Source of the DNA: Actinomycetota bacterium
Lineage (GTDB): Bacteria; Actinomycetota; CADDZG01; WHSQ01
NCBI GenBank assembly: GCA_016649855.1
Contig: JAENWQ010000004.1
Location: forward strand, 1-33,469
Direction: 5' to 3'
DNA: 33,469 nt
Below are positions 16,411-25,048 of this stretch, one piece after another. The notes beneath the pieces were generated by a model. That model was given only the letters and a program-made list of their open reading frames with translations, did no database searches and was not told where the DNA came from. The position numbers were made by a program, and so were the translations under genes. Numbering within the stretch: the first letter of the stretch is position 1; each line of letters starts with the position of its first letter.

Positions 16411-17022
16411 CTAACCGGGGTTGGGCTCGCTCTCGAGGATGTCCGTCGCCACCTGCGCCATCGAGATCCGCTCGTCCATCGCCCGCTTCTGGATGTGCCG
16501 GAACGCCTCGGCCTCCGACATGCCCCCCGAGTCGATCAAGCGTCCTTTGGCCCTGTCGACCAATTTGCGGGTCTCCAGCTGCTTCTCTAGGGACTCGTTC
16601 TCCCCCTTCACCTGGGCCATCTCCTGGTAGCGGGCCAAGGCGATCTCGATCGCGGGCAGGAGATCCGACTTCTGGAACGGCTTGACCAGATAGCCCATCG
16701 CCCCCGCCTCCGCTGCCCGGTGGACCAGGTCCCTCTGCGAGAACGCGGTCAGGATCAACACCGCCGCGAGGTCGTCGTTCACGATGCTCTCAGCCGCCGT
16801 GAGCCCATCGGTCCCCGGCATCTTGATGTCCATGATTACGAGATCGGGCGAGCGCTCGGAGGCCAACCGCATCGCGGCGTCACCGTCGGCCGCCTCGCCG
16901 ACGACCTCGAAACCCTCCTCCTCGAGCATCTCCTTCAGATCGAGGCGGATGATCGCCTCGTCCTCGGCGATGAGGACGCGTGCCGCGGGAGAAGGAGGAG
17001 AGGAGGGGGCCTGGTCCGTCAT
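16411..17022 (-). CDS. pdtaR: ANTAR-domain response regulator (PdtaR-like)
   Basis: 203 aa from ATG 17022. The receiver domain has the acidic pair Glu20-Asp21, the phospho-acceptor Asp65 (VIMDIKMPG) and Lys in YLVKPFQKSD. A coiled-coil linker leads to a C-terminal ANTAR domain (RKLVDRAKGRLIDSGGMSEA then FRHIQKRAMDERISMAQVA), which binds paired-hairpin RNA and prevents transcription termination. The partner is normally a PdtaS-type histidine kinase; none is in the window. The ATG overlaps the stop of the coiled-coil gene by one base (TGATG). A longer reading frame upstream is not coding-like. In mycobacteria the homologous gene also lies near the trp cluster, from memory. Confidence 0.9.
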   Translation of the reverse strand: MTDQAPSSPPSPAARVLIAEDEAIIRLDLKEMLEEEGFEVVGEAADGDAAMRLASERSPDLVIMDIKMPGTDGLTAAESIVNDDLAAVLILTAFSQRDLVHRAAEAGAMGYLVKPFQKSDLLPAIEIALARYQEMAQVKGENESLEKQLETRKLVDRAKGRLIDSGGMSEAEAFRHIQKRAMDERISMAQVATDILESEPNPG

Positions 17023-17300
17023 CAGGCGTTGAGCATCCGGTCGAGGAGACGGTCCTGCTCGCGCTGGAGATCGTCGATCTCCGAGTTGACCGACGACCGC
17101 TGGCCGACCAGACGCTCGTAATCGTCCCTCGCGATCCGGAACTCCCGGTCGGCGATGGGCGTCTCGGAGACCAGCATGCGCGTCTTGGCTTCCTCGAGGA
17201 CGTCCATCTGGAACAGGATCTGCTCCTCGACGATGCGCAACTCGCCCCGGGCCCGGGCCAGTCGTTCTCGGAGTTGGGTCAAGCTCTTCTGGATGTGCAT
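17022..17300 (-). CDS. Small coiled-coil protein of unknown function
   Basis: 92 aa from ATG 17300. It is almost entirely charged and helical, with heptad-like Leu/Ile/Val spacing (SLTQLRERLARARGELRIVE, then IADREFRIARDDYERLV and SVNSEIDDLQREQDRLLDRM). No cysteine, signal peptide or membrane segment. It is coupled to the ANTAR regulator by a TGATG overlap, so the two are probably made together, but a functional link is only inferred. TATACT lies 10 nt upstream of the ATG, giving a very short leader. I do not recognise a named family. Confidence 0.65.
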   Translation of the reverse strand: MHIQKSLTQLRERLARARGELRIVEEQILFQMDVLEEAKTRMLVSETPIADREFRIARDDYERLVGQRSSVNSEIDDLQREQDRLLDRMLNA

Positions 17301-17413
17301 AGGACGAGAAAGTATAGTTGTCCCGCCGCGGATGCGCGGCTTTCGCGACTCGGTTCCGATCTGGGATCTGTCGCACCTTCTCAAGCGCAGCCATTAATGT
17401 CATGAGTCATCGA

Positions 17414-17496
17414 GCCCCGGTGACGGAACGGAAGACGTGATGGATTCAAAATCCATTGTCCGAAAGGGCGTGTGGGTTCAACTCCCACCCGGGGCA
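17414..17496 (+). tRNA. tRNA-Leu (anticodon CAA)
   Basis: The acceptor arms GCCCCGG (17414-17420) and CCGGGGC (17489-17495) pair, with discriminator A at 17496; CCA is not encoded. The anticodon stem ATGGA/TCCAT encloses TTCAAAA, giving anticodon CAA for the Leu codon TTG. A long variable arm with GTCC-GAAA-GGGC is typical of type II tRNAs. The T arm GTGGG-TTCAACT-CCCAC is canonical. Confidence 0.95.
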
Positions 17497-17696
17497 CTCG
17501 GGGCTGGTCTCTTCTAGGTCTGCCCCGGCTTCCTGCTGCTGCTATTTGCCTCTGGAGCCTTTCTTGCGGATCTGGATCTGTCGCATGTCGATCCCTCCCG
17601 GTTTGGGAAATCTTCCATCCGTTAGGGATATCGGCCCGGATATCGAGGGCTATTAGGTCATTTAGATAGTCCGAAAGGGCTACATATGGGCCCGTA
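17497..17696. other. Gene-free stretch between tRNA-Leu and the trpA stop
   Basis: Lower GC than its surroundings. CGGGGC (17499-17504) and GCCCCG (17522-17527) could form a hairpin after the tRNA. GATATC occurs twice around GGCCCG (17627-17632, 17639-17644). The 12-mer GTCCGAAAGGGC from the tRNA variable arm reappears at 17669-17680 within a TAGTCC-GAAA-GGGCTA hairpin. No credible ORF and no T-rich terminator were seen; the hairpins may end or process the trp transcript. Confidence 0.4.
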
Positions 17697-18464
17697 TCAG
17701 GCGTCGAGGGCGGTGCGCACGGCGGTGAAGAACGACTCGACCGCGGCGTGACCCTCTTCCACCTGACGCTTGACCACGGCGCTGCCGATCACCACTCCGT
17801 CGGCGGTGGACGCGGCTTCGTGTGCCTGTTCGGGGGTCGAGACCCCGATGCCGACGAGGATCGGGAGATCCGTGACCGCGCGACAGGCCTCCACGACCCT
17901 CGAGGATCGCTCAGAAAGCGAATCCCTGACCCCGGTGACGCCCAGCGTGGAGACCGCGTAGACGAACCCGGTGGCGGTGGCTGCGATCGACATGACCCTT
18001 TGCGGCGACGACGTGGGGGCCACGAGGGGAACCCAGGCGAGACCGTGGGCGGCGGCAGCCGCTCTCAGCGAGCCGGACTCTTCGAGAGGCAAGTCGGGGA
18101 CGATCAACCCGGCGATGCCCCCCGTCGCGACCCGCCGGCAGAACTCGTCCTCGCCGAGATGGTGGATCGGGTTGTAGTAGGTCATCACGGGTCTCGGCGG
18201 GCCGGCGGGAGCCTGGGCCACGAGGTCGATCGCGTCGAGCGGCCCGATGCCACCCGCGATCGCCCGCTCCCCCGCCTCCGCGATCACCGGGCCGTCCATG
18301 AGCGGATCGGAGAACGGCAGCCCGACCTCGATAGCGTCGGCTTGATCGGACGCGAGCAGGTCCGAGAACGTGACTCGGTCGGGGATGCCCGCCATCAGGT
18401 AGGGGACGAAGATCTTCCGGCCCGCCGAGCGGACCGCCTCCAAGTGGTGGAGAAGGGCGGTCAC
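17697..18464 (-). CDS. trpA: Tryptophan synthase alpha subunit
   Basis: 255 aa from GTG 18464. It cleaves indole-3-glycerol phosphate to indole, which passes to TrpB. The catalytic pair fits Glu46 ([11 protein letters not shown]) and Asp57 (LMDGPV), equivalent to Glu49 and Asp60 of the enteric enzyme. Other motifs are [33 protein letters not shown] and [13 protein letters not shown] overlaps the trpB stop by 4 bp (GTGA), which sets the start; the open frame upstream is antisense-like filler. Last gene of the his-trp operon. Confidence 0.96.
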   Translation of the reverse strand: MTALLHHLEAVRSAGRKIFVPYLMAGIPDRVTFSDLLASDQADAIEVGLPFSDPLMDGPVIAEAGERAIAGGIGPLDAIDLVAQAPAGPPRPVMTYYNPIHHLGEDEFCRRVATGGIAGLIVPDLPLEESGSLRAAAAAHGLAWVPLVAPTSSPQRVMSIAATATGFVYAVSTLGVTGVRDSLSERSSRVVEACRAVTDLPILVGIGVSTPEQAHEAASTADGVVIGSAVVKRQVEEGHAAVESFFTAVRTALDA

Positions 18465-19681
18465 GAGGTGGCCGCCGCGCGAACCTTCGCGACGGTCTCG
18501 ACGTCCTTGTCCCCACGACCGGAGAGTCCGAGGAGAACCGTGCCCTTCTGTTCTGCCGGTCGTCGAGACGACCGGCTTCTGATGCCCTCCCCGGATCTCA
18601 GCAGGTACGCGAGCGCGTGCGACGGTTCGAGCGCGGGGATGATCCCCTCGGTCTCGGCCAGCGCCGCGAACGCGGCGAGCGCCTCGGCATCGGTGGCGGA
18701 TTCGTAGTGTGCTCTCCCGGAACGTGCGAGCCACGCGTGCTCGGGACCGACCCCCGGGTAGTCGAGTCCGGCCGAGATCGAGTGCGCGTGGGCGATGAGC
18801 CCCTCGTCGTCCTGAAGGAGCAGGCTGCGAGCACCGTGGAGGATGCCGGGCGTTCCGCGGGTGATCGACGCGCCGTGGGCGCCCTCACCGCCCTCCCCTC
18901 CGGCCTCGATCCCCACCAGCCGGACCTCGTCATCGTCGTAGAAACCCCGGAAGAGCCCGATCGCGTTGGAGCCGCCGCCGACACAGGCAACGACCTCGTC
19001 CGGTAGCTCGCCGGTCAGCTGGAGGCACTGCCTGCGAGCCTCTTCTCCGATGACCTGTTGCAGGCTCGCGACGATCTCCGGGTACGGATGCGGCCCGACG
19101 ACCGAGCCGATCACATAGTAGGTGTCCTCGACGTTCGTGACCCAGTCGCGCAGAGCCTCGTTGACCGCGTCCTTGAGCGTCGCCGAGCCCGCGTCCACCG
19201 GCACCAGTTCGGCCCCCAGGAGCTCCATGCGCACGACGTTGAGGTGCTGGCGCTCGACATCGGTCGAACCCATAAACACGACACACGGAAGTCCGAAGTA
19301 CGCGGCCGCGGTCGCGGTCGCTACCCCGTGCTGCCCGGCCCCCGTCTCGGCGATGATCCGCGTCTTGCCCATGCGTTTGGCGAGCAGGACCTGACCGATC
19401 GTGTTGTTGATCTTGTGCGCTCCCGTGTGCGCGAGGTCCTCACGCTTGAGGAGCACCCTGGCCCCGACCCTCTCGGACAGTCTCTTGGCCTCGTAGAGCG
19501 GGGTCGGACGACCCACGACCGCGGCGAGGAGGGCGTCCAGCTCGCGGCGGAAGCCGGGATCGGACCACGCCTCGGTCCACGCCTTCTCGAGCTCCAGGAC
19601 CGCGCCCATCAACGCCTCGGGCACGTAGCGGCCACCGAACTCCCCGTAGCGTCCGTGCTCGTCGACCACCGGGCCGCTCAC
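18461..19681 (-). CDS. trpB: Tryptophan synthase beta subunit, carrying an in-frame palindromic insert
   Basis: 406 aa PLP enzyme that joins indole and serine. Lys90 ([13 protein letters not shown]) holds [39 protein letters not shown] and LSGRGDKDV are the standard motifs. Between LRSGEG and [14 protein letters not shown], about 12 residues ([13 protein letters not shown], ~367-379) are encoded by a 37-bp palindromic repeat and appear to be an insertion in a surface segment near the C-terminus. Start GTG 19681 overlaps the trpC stop (GTGA). The catalytic residues are untouched, so the enzyme is probably active. Confidence 0.96.
   Translation of the reverse strand: MSGPVVDEHGRYGEFGGRYVPEALMGAVLELEKAWTEAWSDPGFRRELDALLAAVVGRPTPLYEAKRLSERVGARVLLKREDLAHTGAHKINNTIGQVLLAKRMGKTRIIAETGAGQHGVATATAAAYFGLPCVVFMGSTDVERQHLNVVRMELLGAELVPVDAGSATLKDAVNEALRDWVTNVEDTYYVIGSVVGPHPYPEIVASLQQVIGEEARRQCLQLTGELPDEVVACVGGGSNAIGLFRGFYDDDEVRLVGIEAGGEGGEGAHGASITRGTPGILHGARSLLLQDDEGLIAHAHSISAGLDYPGVGPEHAWLARSGRAHYESATDAEALAAFAALAETEGIIPALEPSHALAYLLRSGEGIRSRSSRRPAEQKGTVLLGLSGRGDKDVETVAKVRAAATS
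18547..18583 (-). repeat. 37-bp palindromic element, copy in trpB
   Basis: A perfect stem, GCCGGTCGTC (18555-18564) and GACGACCGGC (18567-18576), lies between flanks TCTGTTCT and TTCTGAT. The same flanks and centre are found at 19683-19719, with different but still pairing stem bases. It is in-frame with trpB and encodes [12 protein letters not shown]. Confidence 0.8.
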
Positions 19682-20493
19682 GTCTGTTTCGCGATTCGTC
19701 GAGACGGATCGCTTCTGATCGTGCCGCCCAGCAATTGCCTCAGCTTGGTGGCCGGGTCCTCCGCGGTCACGAGCGCCTCTCCAACCAGCACCGCTCCGGC
19801 ACCGGCGGCTCTCAGGGCGGCGACATCCGACGGCTCCTTGACCCCCGAGAGGCCGACGAGGAGAACGTCGTCGGGGATCTGGGGGGCGAGCTTCGCGGTG
19901 CGATCTGGATCGACCTCGAAGGTTTCGAGGTCCCGGTGGTTGACGCCGATCACCCGAGCACCCGCCCCGACTGCGATGGCGAGATCCCGTTCGTTGAACA
20001 CCTCGACGAGAGCGTCCATCCCGAGGGCGTGGGTCGCTCCCAGCAGGATGTCGAGCCGGTCACCAACGCAGCGAACGATGAGCAAGACCGCATCGGCCCC
20101 CCAGGCGCGCGATTCGAGGACCTGCAGCTCGTCGAGGATGAAGTCCTTGCGCAGCACGGGGAGCCCCGCCGTAGTCGCGGCCTCCAGGTCCTCGCGCGAG
20201 CCCTTGAAGTGATCTGGCTCGGTCAGGACCGAGATCGCGGCCGCACCTCCCTCGGCGAACAAGCGCGCCATATCGGCTGCGTTCATGTCCGGGTTCAGGG
20301 GACCGGCCGAGGGAGACTCCCGCTTGAGCTCGGCGATCACCGCGGTCCCGGGCCCCTTCAGGGCGGAGGTGAATCCCCGGGGGCCCGGCAGCGACGCGAT
20401 CCTCTGCTCTAGGGCATCCTCGGTGACGAGCTTCTCGAGCTCGTCTATCCGGACGCGTGTGGAAGCAAGGATCTCCTCGAGGAAGGACATCAC
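19678..20493 (-). CDS. trpC: Indole-3-glycerol phosphate synthase
   Basis: 271 aa; converts carboxyphenylaminodeoxyribulose phosphate to indole-3-glycerol phosphate. Motifs seen: [65 protein letters not shown] and [11 protein letters not shown]. Starts at GTG 20493 or, equally possible, ATG 20490. It lies 7 bp after the lipoprotein gene. The last ~13 residues ([13 protein letters not shown]) come from the second copy of the palindromic element, so the natural C-terminus was probably near LLGG. Confidence 0.95.
   Translation of the reverse strand: MMSFLEEILASTRVRIDELEKLVTEDALEQRIASLPGPRGFTSALKGPGTAVIAELKRESPSAGPLNPDMNAADMARLFAEGGAAAISVLTEPDHFKGSREDLEAATTAGLPVLRKDFILDELQVLESRAWGADAVLLIVRCVGDRLDILLGATHALGMDALVEVFNERDLAIAVGAGARVIGVNHRDLETFEVDPDRTAKLAPQIPDDVLLVGLSGVKEPSDVAALRAAGAGAVLVGEALVTAEDPATKLRQLLGGTIRSDPSRRIAKQT
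19683..19719 (-). repeat. 37-bp palindromic element, copy at the trpC/trpB junction
   Basis: Flanks TCTGTTTC and TTCTGAT surround GCGATTCGTC (19691-19700) and GACGGATCGC (19703-19712), which pair apart from one mismatch (G-U when read on the plus strand). Compared with 18547-18583, the outer stem bases differ on both arms in a pair-preserving way while the centre CGTCGAGACG is kept. It encodes the end of TrpC and lies 2 bp from the trpC stop. Confidence 0.75.
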
Positions 20494-20499
20494 TCGACC

Positions 20500-21294
20500 C
20501 TAATCCGACTCGGGGGCCAGCCAGTCGAGGAGGACCTCGCCGATCAGCGCCGGATCTCCGGAGATCGTTACGCGGTTGAACCCCGCGTCCCCGAAGACGT
20601 CCGGAGCATCGGGAAAAGGCGGTAGCGGCTCGCAGCTGGGATCCTCATCCGGGGCGACCAAGGATCCGGGAACCTCAGGGCCCAGGATCTCGACGCAGGC
20701 GCCGTCTGCGATCCGTCCGAGCGAGATGACCAGGGGATGCGCATCGTCGTCGAGCAAGGCTTGCGCCGCGCGACGCGACCCGAGGTTCCCGCCTCCCAGG
20801 TCGACGTGCTCGGCCCCCAGCGCGACGAACGACACTCCGTGGAGTCCGCCGGAGACCCTCAGCGCGCGTGCGAGCTCGAGGAACAGGCCCAGGGCCAGGC
20901 CGGCCGAGGGGAACTCCTCCGAGGTGTCGTAGGGCGCGGTCACGACGACCGCCGGTGCATCACCCGAAGGGGCCCGGGCCACCACGTTCGTCGAGCGCAC
21001 CAGATCGCGCACGGGGACACCATCGAGGAACACGACGTAGCCGGCCAGCTGCAAGTGGCCGCTGATGTACGTCGCCGCAGCCAGCTCCTCCTGGGAGCCC
21101 GCCGGGCGTTCCGGCACGTCCGCGTCGAACTGCTCGGCGTGTCGTTCGACGACGTCCGCTTGGACCGCCGGGGGCCCGGTCGGCTCGACCTCGGGTATCG
21201 AGTCCCCCGCCGGAGAGCACGAGGCGATCAGCAATGATCCTGCCAGGAGAATCGGAAGAAGACGAGAACTCCCCGGTCTCGATCCCGGTCTCAA
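20500..21294 (-). CDS. M28 peptidase-like lipoprotein, apparently inactive
   Basis: 264 aa from a proposed TTG at 21294, which places a signal peptide (MRPGSRPGSSRLLPILLAGS) and lipobox LIASC (Cys26) at the N-terminus; no ATG or GTG suits. The middle resembles an M28 aminopeptidase: VVVTAPYDTSEEF (117-129) corresponds to the AHYDT motif, SAGLALGLFLELARAL (130-145) to the GANDNASG..LLELARAL segment, and FVALGAEHVDLGGGNLGSR to F.GAEE.GL.GSR. The metal-binding His, the bridging Asp and one Glu of the pair are replaced, so hydrolysis is unlikely. It sits between trpE and trpC, the slot held by a trp-associated membrane protein in mycobacteria. A sensor or binding role is possible but unsupported. 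Confidence 0.65.
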   Translation of the reverse strand: MRPGSRPGSSRLLPILLAGSLLIASCSPAGDSIPEVEPTGPPAVQADVVERHAEQFDADVPERPAGSQEELAAATYISGHLQLAGYVVFLDGVPVRDLVRSTNVVARAPSGDAPAVVVTAPYDTSEEFPSAGLALGLFLELARALRVSGGLHGVSFVALGAEHVDLGGGNLGSRRAAQALLDDDAHPLVISLGRIADGACVEILGPEVPGSLVAPDEDPSCEPLPPFPDAPDVFGDAGFNRVTISGDPALIGEVLLDWLAPESD

Positions 21295-21301
21295 TCCGAT
21301 C

Positions 21302-22798
21302 TCATTCTCTCTCCAGCGCTTCGGCTCCGGCGATCGCGCGGATAAGGGCTTCGGCTTTGCCCCTCGTTTCCTCGGCCTCCATCTGAGGGACGGAGTCGGC
21401 GACGACCCCGGCACCGGCCTGCACGTAAGCGGTCCCGCCCGTGGCCACGATCGTCCTGATCGTGATGCAGGTGTCGACGTTGCCTGAGAAATCGAAGTAG
21501 CCGACTACCCCGGCATACGGACCCCGGCGCGTTCGTTCGAGTGAGTCGATGATCTCCATGGCGCGCACCTTCGGCGCTCCGGACACGGTTCCGGCCGGGA
21601 AGGACGCAGTGAGCGCGTCGAACGCCGTCTGACCGTCGGCAAGTCGCCCGCTGACGGAGGAGACGATGTGCATCACGTGCGAGTAGCGCTCGATGACCAT
21701 CAGTTCATCCACCGAAACCGTTCCGTAACGAGATACCCGCCCGACATCGTTACGGGCGAGATCCACCAGCATCACGTGCTCGGCGCGCTCCTTCTCGTCC
21801 GCGAGCAACTCTTGCTCGAGCGCGTCGTCCTCCTCGGGGGTGGCGCCGCGCCGCCGCGTCCCTGCGATCGGACGGGAGAGAACGAGATCCCCCGTGACGC
21901 GCACCAGGGGCTCGGGTGATGACCCTGCGATCTCGAACGCGGGATGCTCGTCGCCCTCTCCGAAACGCAGGAAATACATATAGGGACTCGGGTTGATCGT
22001 CCGGAGCACCCGGTAAGCCGAGAACGCGGATGCCGACATGGGAGCCTCGAACCGACGGGAGGGAACGGCCTGGAAGATGTCTCCCGCGTAGATGTGCTCC
22101 TTGCATATCTCCACCCAGCGCGCGTACTCAGCGTCGTCGACCGACGAGGAGAATGCGGGCGTCATGTCGTACGAGATATCGGTGCGGGCGGCTCCGAGTA
22201 GCGATTCGAGCTTGGCGATCACCTCGTCGCAACGGCGATCGGCGTCGTCGTAGGCGGCCCGGAGGTCGCCACGCACTCGCACGTTGGCGATCACGAAGGC
22301 CTTCTGCATCAGGTGGTCGAAGACAACGAGGGTCCGGGTGAGCAGCAAGGCCAGGTCCGGGAGTCCGAGGTCGTCTTCGGGGGCGTCCGGAAGGCGTTCC
22401 AGTTCACGCACGCAGTCGTAACCGAGGAAGCCGACCGCCCCTCCGTGGAGCGGTGGCAACCCGTCTATCGTTGGCGCCCGGCTCGCCTCGAGGAGGCGCT
22501 TGACGTAGGCAAGTGGAGGCTCTCCGTCACCCGGGTGGACGGGCGGATCACCCTCGACCGACACGACGCCGTCCTTCGCCTTGACGACGGCCAGAGCGTC
22601 CCCTCCGAGGAACGAGTAGCGGGCCCAGCGCTCGCCTCCCTCGACACTCTCGAGAAGGAAACCGTTCGGCTGAGGGTCGAGGCGCATGAACGCGGCGACC
22701 GGCGTCTGGAAGTCGGCGAGCACCTCTTTCCATACCGGCACGATGGGGAACCTGGCGGCAAGGTCCTCAAACGTAGCCCTATCCGGCTTTGGGTCCAT
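21302..22798 (-). CDS. trpE: Anthranilate synthase component I
   Basis: 498 aa; makes anthranilate from chorismate with the TrpG glutaminase, which is not in this window. LLESVEGGERWARYSFLGG contains the LLES motif of the tryptophan feedback site. The chorismate-binding part has PSPYMYFLRFG, SRPIAGTRRRGATPEEDDAL, LVDLARNDVGRVS, FPAGTVSGAPKVRAMEIID and QAGAGVVADSVPQMEAEE. ATG 22798 overlaps the hisI stop by one base (TGATG), which fixes the start over an upstream ATG at 22849. Expected to be Trp-inhibited. Confidence 0.95.
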   Translation of the reverse strand: MDPKPDRATFEDLAARFPIVPVWKEVLADFQTPVAAFMRLDPQPNGFLLESVEGGERWARYSFLGGDALAVVKAKDGVVSVEGDPPVHPGDGEPPLAYVKRLLEASRAPTIDGLPPLHGGAVGFLGYDCVRELERLPDAPEDDLGLPDLALLLTRTLVVFDHLMQKAFVIANVRVRGDLRAAYDDADRRCDEVIAKLESLLGAARTDISYDMTPAFSSSVDDAEYARWVEICKEHIYAGDIFQAVPSRRFEAPMSASAFSAYRVLRTINPSPYMYFLRFGEGDEHPAFEIAGSSPEPLVRVTGDLVLSRPIAGTRRRGATPEEDDALEQELLADEKERAEHVMLVDLARNDVGRVSRYGTVSVDELMVIERYSHVMHIVSSVSGRLADGQTAFDALTASFPAGTVSGAPKVRAMEIIDSLERTRRGPYAGVVGYFDFSGNVDTCITIRTIVATGGTAYVQAGAGVVADSVPQMEAEETRGKAEALIRAIAGAEALERE

Positions 22799-23124
22799 CA
22801 GAGCGGCTCTACCCTGCGGTGGAAACATGACGTCTCCCCCGTGTGACACGCGGGACCATCGGGCTCCACCCGGTACAGCAAGGTGTCAGCGTCGCAGTCG
22901 TAGCGGACCTCGACGACGTGCTGGAGATTCCCCGATGTCGCTCCTTTGTTCCAGAACTCCTGCCGGGAGCGACTCCAGAACCACGTCGTGCCCGACTCGA
23001 GCGTCCTCTTCAGCGCTTCGGCGTTCACCCACGCCAGCATGAGGACCTCGCCGGTGCCGGCATCCTGCACGATCGCCGGTGCCAGCCCACGGTCGTCGTA
23101 CTTGATGTCGGGAAGCTCCGTCAC
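22798..23124 (-). CDS. hisI: Phosphoribosyl-AMP cyclohydrolase
   Basis: 108 aa from GTG 23124; opens the adenine ring of PR-AMP in histidine synthesis. Motifs: [38 protein letters not shown], the Asp cluster [10 protein letters not shown] and the zinc-binding [11 protein letters not shown]. It is monofunctional; the PR-ATP pyrophosphatase (hisE) is not fused or nearby. GTG overlaps the stop of the M24 peptidase by 4 bp and its own stop overlaps trpE by one base, joining the his and trp parts. The long open frame upstream is antisense noise. Confidence 0.95.
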   Translation of the reverse strand: MTELPDIKYDDRGLAPAIVQDAGTGEVLMLAWVNAEALKRTLESGTTWFWSRSRQEFWNKGATSGNLQHVVEVRYDCDADTLLYRVEPDGPACHTGETSCFHRRVEPL

Positions 23125-24263
23125 GGCGTCAGGTCGTAGGGGAACGGATCCGTGAAGCGCCCGACCCCACCTGCGGTTACGACCACGGTGTCCTCGAGAC
23201 GCACGCCCCCGATCCCCGGAAAATACAGCCCGGGCTCGATCGCGATCACATCTCCCACGAGGAACTCGTCGGGCCGCTGGCCCATCCACGGCCGCTCGTG
23301 AACCTCGAGGCCGACCCCGTGGCCGAGCGAGTGGAAGAACCCGGTGGTGAGAGGACCGTCGCCGGTGTGGTGGTCGAAGGTCGGGAAGCCGTTCGAGTGG
23401 AAGTATTCGACGACCTTCTCGTGGGCGTCTTTCGTTCCGGGACGGATCGACTCCATCGCGATCTTGAGTGCCTTCCTGCAGTGAGCATGAAGCTCCTTCA
23501 GCTCGTCCGAAGGTGTTCCGGGGACGAAAGTACGGGTCATGTCCGTGTACGCACCGGATCGTCGATCCCTCGGGAAGCAGTCGATGATGCAGGACTGGTT
23601 CGGAAGGATCGGGCCGTGACCGATCTTGTGTCCTTCGAGGCACGCGTCGCCAGAATGGACGATGATCTCCTCGGACTCGGCCCCCTGGGGCAGCAGGTCG
23701 GCTTGCATCGCCTCCCTGATGAGCTCGGCGGTGAGCACCTCTCCGCTGAAACGGAGCAGTCCGTCGGAGGTGGGTTCGGCCTCCCTCAACATGCGAGCGG
23801 CGGTCAGCATCGCGTTCTCGGTCGCTCGTTGTGCACGCTCGATGCCCTCGAGCTCCGTTGGGTTCTTCCGCCGTCGTCTCATGTCCCAGGCTTCGCCTTC
23901 TACGACCACGTCGACCGCGCGCTCCCTCAGATAGTCCGCGACGCTGAGCCTGAACGATGGAGGCACCGAGATCTTCGACACCCCAAGCTTCTCGAGGACA
24001 CGACGGACCAGCTCGGATCCGAGATCGGAGGTCGCGACGGACTGATCCTTGACCAGCTCGCGGTAGCCGAACGAGTCCCAGTTGAGGAACTCGTCGACGA
24101 CGTCCTCGCGCGTGGCGAAGATCGGCTGCTCGAGGACGCTCCCGACCAGGATCCGCCGCCCATCGGTCTCGAGGAATAGGACGGGATCGCCGATCGGTTC
24201 GGTGATCTCGTGACGGAGCTCGTAGCTGCGGAGTGCATCGTCGTACAGAAGATAGGTGGTCAT
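23121..24263 (-). CDS. M24 family metallopeptidase (Xaa-Pro dipeptidase-like)
   Basis: 380 aa. The N-terminal creatinase-like domain (~1-135) precedes a pita-bread catalytic domain. All five metal ligands are present: Asp228 (CIIDCFP), Asp241 (YTDMTRTF), His315 ([12 protein letters not shown]), Glu343 (AIEPGLYF) and Glu357 ([10 protein letters not shown]). It should therefore be active, probably releasing an N-terminal residue before proline or cleaving a dipeptide. ATG 24263 overlaps the hisF stop (ATGA) and its stop overlaps hisI (GTGA), so it is translated as part of the histidine operon. No role in histidine synthesis is known for this family. Confidence 0.9.
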   Translation of the reverse strand: MTTYLLYDDALRSYELRHEITEPIGDPVLFLETDGRRILVGSVLEQPIFATREDVVDEFLNWDSFGYRELVKDQSVATSDLGSELVRRVLEKLGVSKISVPPSFRLSVADYLRERAVDVVVEGEAWDMRRRRKNPTELEGIERAQRATENAMLTAARMLREAEPTSDGLLRFSGEVLTAELIREAMQADLLPQGAESEEIIVHSGDACLEGHKIGHGPILPNQSCIIDCFPRDRRSGAYTDMTRTFVPGTPSDELKELHAHCRKALKIAMESIRPGTKDAHEKVVEYFHSNGFPTFDHHTGDGPLTTGFFHSLGHGVGLEVHERPWMGQRPDEFLVGDVIAIEPGLYFPGIGGVRLEDTVVVTAGGVGRFTDPFPYDLTP

Positions 24264-25048
24264 TCGCCCTCCCGTCGTGGCTGCGGAATCCTAACGGGCA
24301 AGCCACGGTCGGCGAGAGCCCGCTTCGCATCGAGTATCGAGAAAGTCCCGAAGTGAAACACCGACGCTGCCAGAGCGGCCTGCGCTCCACCTCTCGCAGG
24401 ATCGACCGCGTCGGCGAGATGCTCCGGCTCCCCGGCGCCGCCCGAGGCGATGACGGGAACGTCGACCGCGTCCGTAACCGCCCTCGTCAACTCCAGATCG
24501 TAGCCATCCGTGGTTCCGTCGCGGTCCATCGAGGTCAACAGGATCTCTCCGGCGCCGAGCTCCGCCGCCCGGGTCGCCCAGAGAACGGCGTCGAGCCCCG
24601 TCTCCTTCCGGCCCCCTTCCACGAGGACCTCCCAACCACCGTGACCCATTCGGGCGTCGATCGCTACGACGATGGCCTGGATGCCGAACTCGGACGCGGC
24701 CTCTTCGATCAGCTCGGGGCGGACGACCGCCGCGGTGTTGATGGCCACCTTGTCTGCGCCGGCCCGTAAGAGCCCGGCGACGTCTTCGACCGACCGCACG
24801 CCGCCGCCGATCGTCAGCGGGATGAAGACGGACTCCGCCGTCCGGCGAGCAACCTCGAGGATCAGGGCGCGTCCCTCGTAACTGGCCGTGATGTCGAGGA
24901 AGACGACCTCATCGGCTCCTTGCTCGTCGTACTTGGCAGCGAGCTCGACGGGGTCGCCCGCATCCCTGATGTCGACGAAACGGACGCCCTTCACCACTCG
25001 GCCCTTGTCAACGTCGAGACAGGGAATGATCCGTTTGGCGAGCGTCAT
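24260..25048 (-). CDS. hisF: Imidazole glycerol phosphate synthase cyclase subunit
   Basis: 262-aa TIM barrel that closes the imidazole ring using ammonia from HisH. Catalytic Asp12 ([12 protein letters not shown]) and Asp131 (VVAIDAR) are present, as are [36 protein letters not shown] and the phosphate-binding [16 protein letters not shown] 25048 abuts the hisA stop by one base. Its stop overlaps the M24 gene. Confidence 0.97.
   Translation of the reverse strand: MTLAKRIIPCLDVDKGRVVKGVRFVDIRDAGDPVELAAKYDEQGADEVVFLDITASYEGRALILEVARRTAESVFIPLTIGGGVRSVEDVAGLLRAGADKVAINTAAVVRPELIEEAASEFGIQAIVVAIDARMGHGGWEVLVEGGRKETGLDAVLWATRAAELGAGEILLTSMDRDGTTDGYDLELTRAVTDAVDVPVIASGGAGEPEHLADAVDPARGGAQAALAASVFHFGTFSILDAKRALADRGLPVRIPQPRREGE

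Noticed and set aside
17414-17496. tRNA-Leu as an integration (att) site
   Set aside because: No integrase, no mobile genes and no full-length 3' tRNA repeat nearby; only a 12-bp internal match was found.
17357-17586. Repeated GATCTGG(G)ATCTGTCGCA at 17357-17374 and 17570-17586
   Set aside because: Similar 17-18-mers on both sides of the tRNA, but imperfect, without structure or a further copy; could be chance.
22798-24390. 530-codon minus-strand open frame ending in HisI
   Set aside because: Only the last 108 codons (from GTG 23124) are HisI; the rest is Arg-rich sequence in another frame of the M24 peptidase gene.
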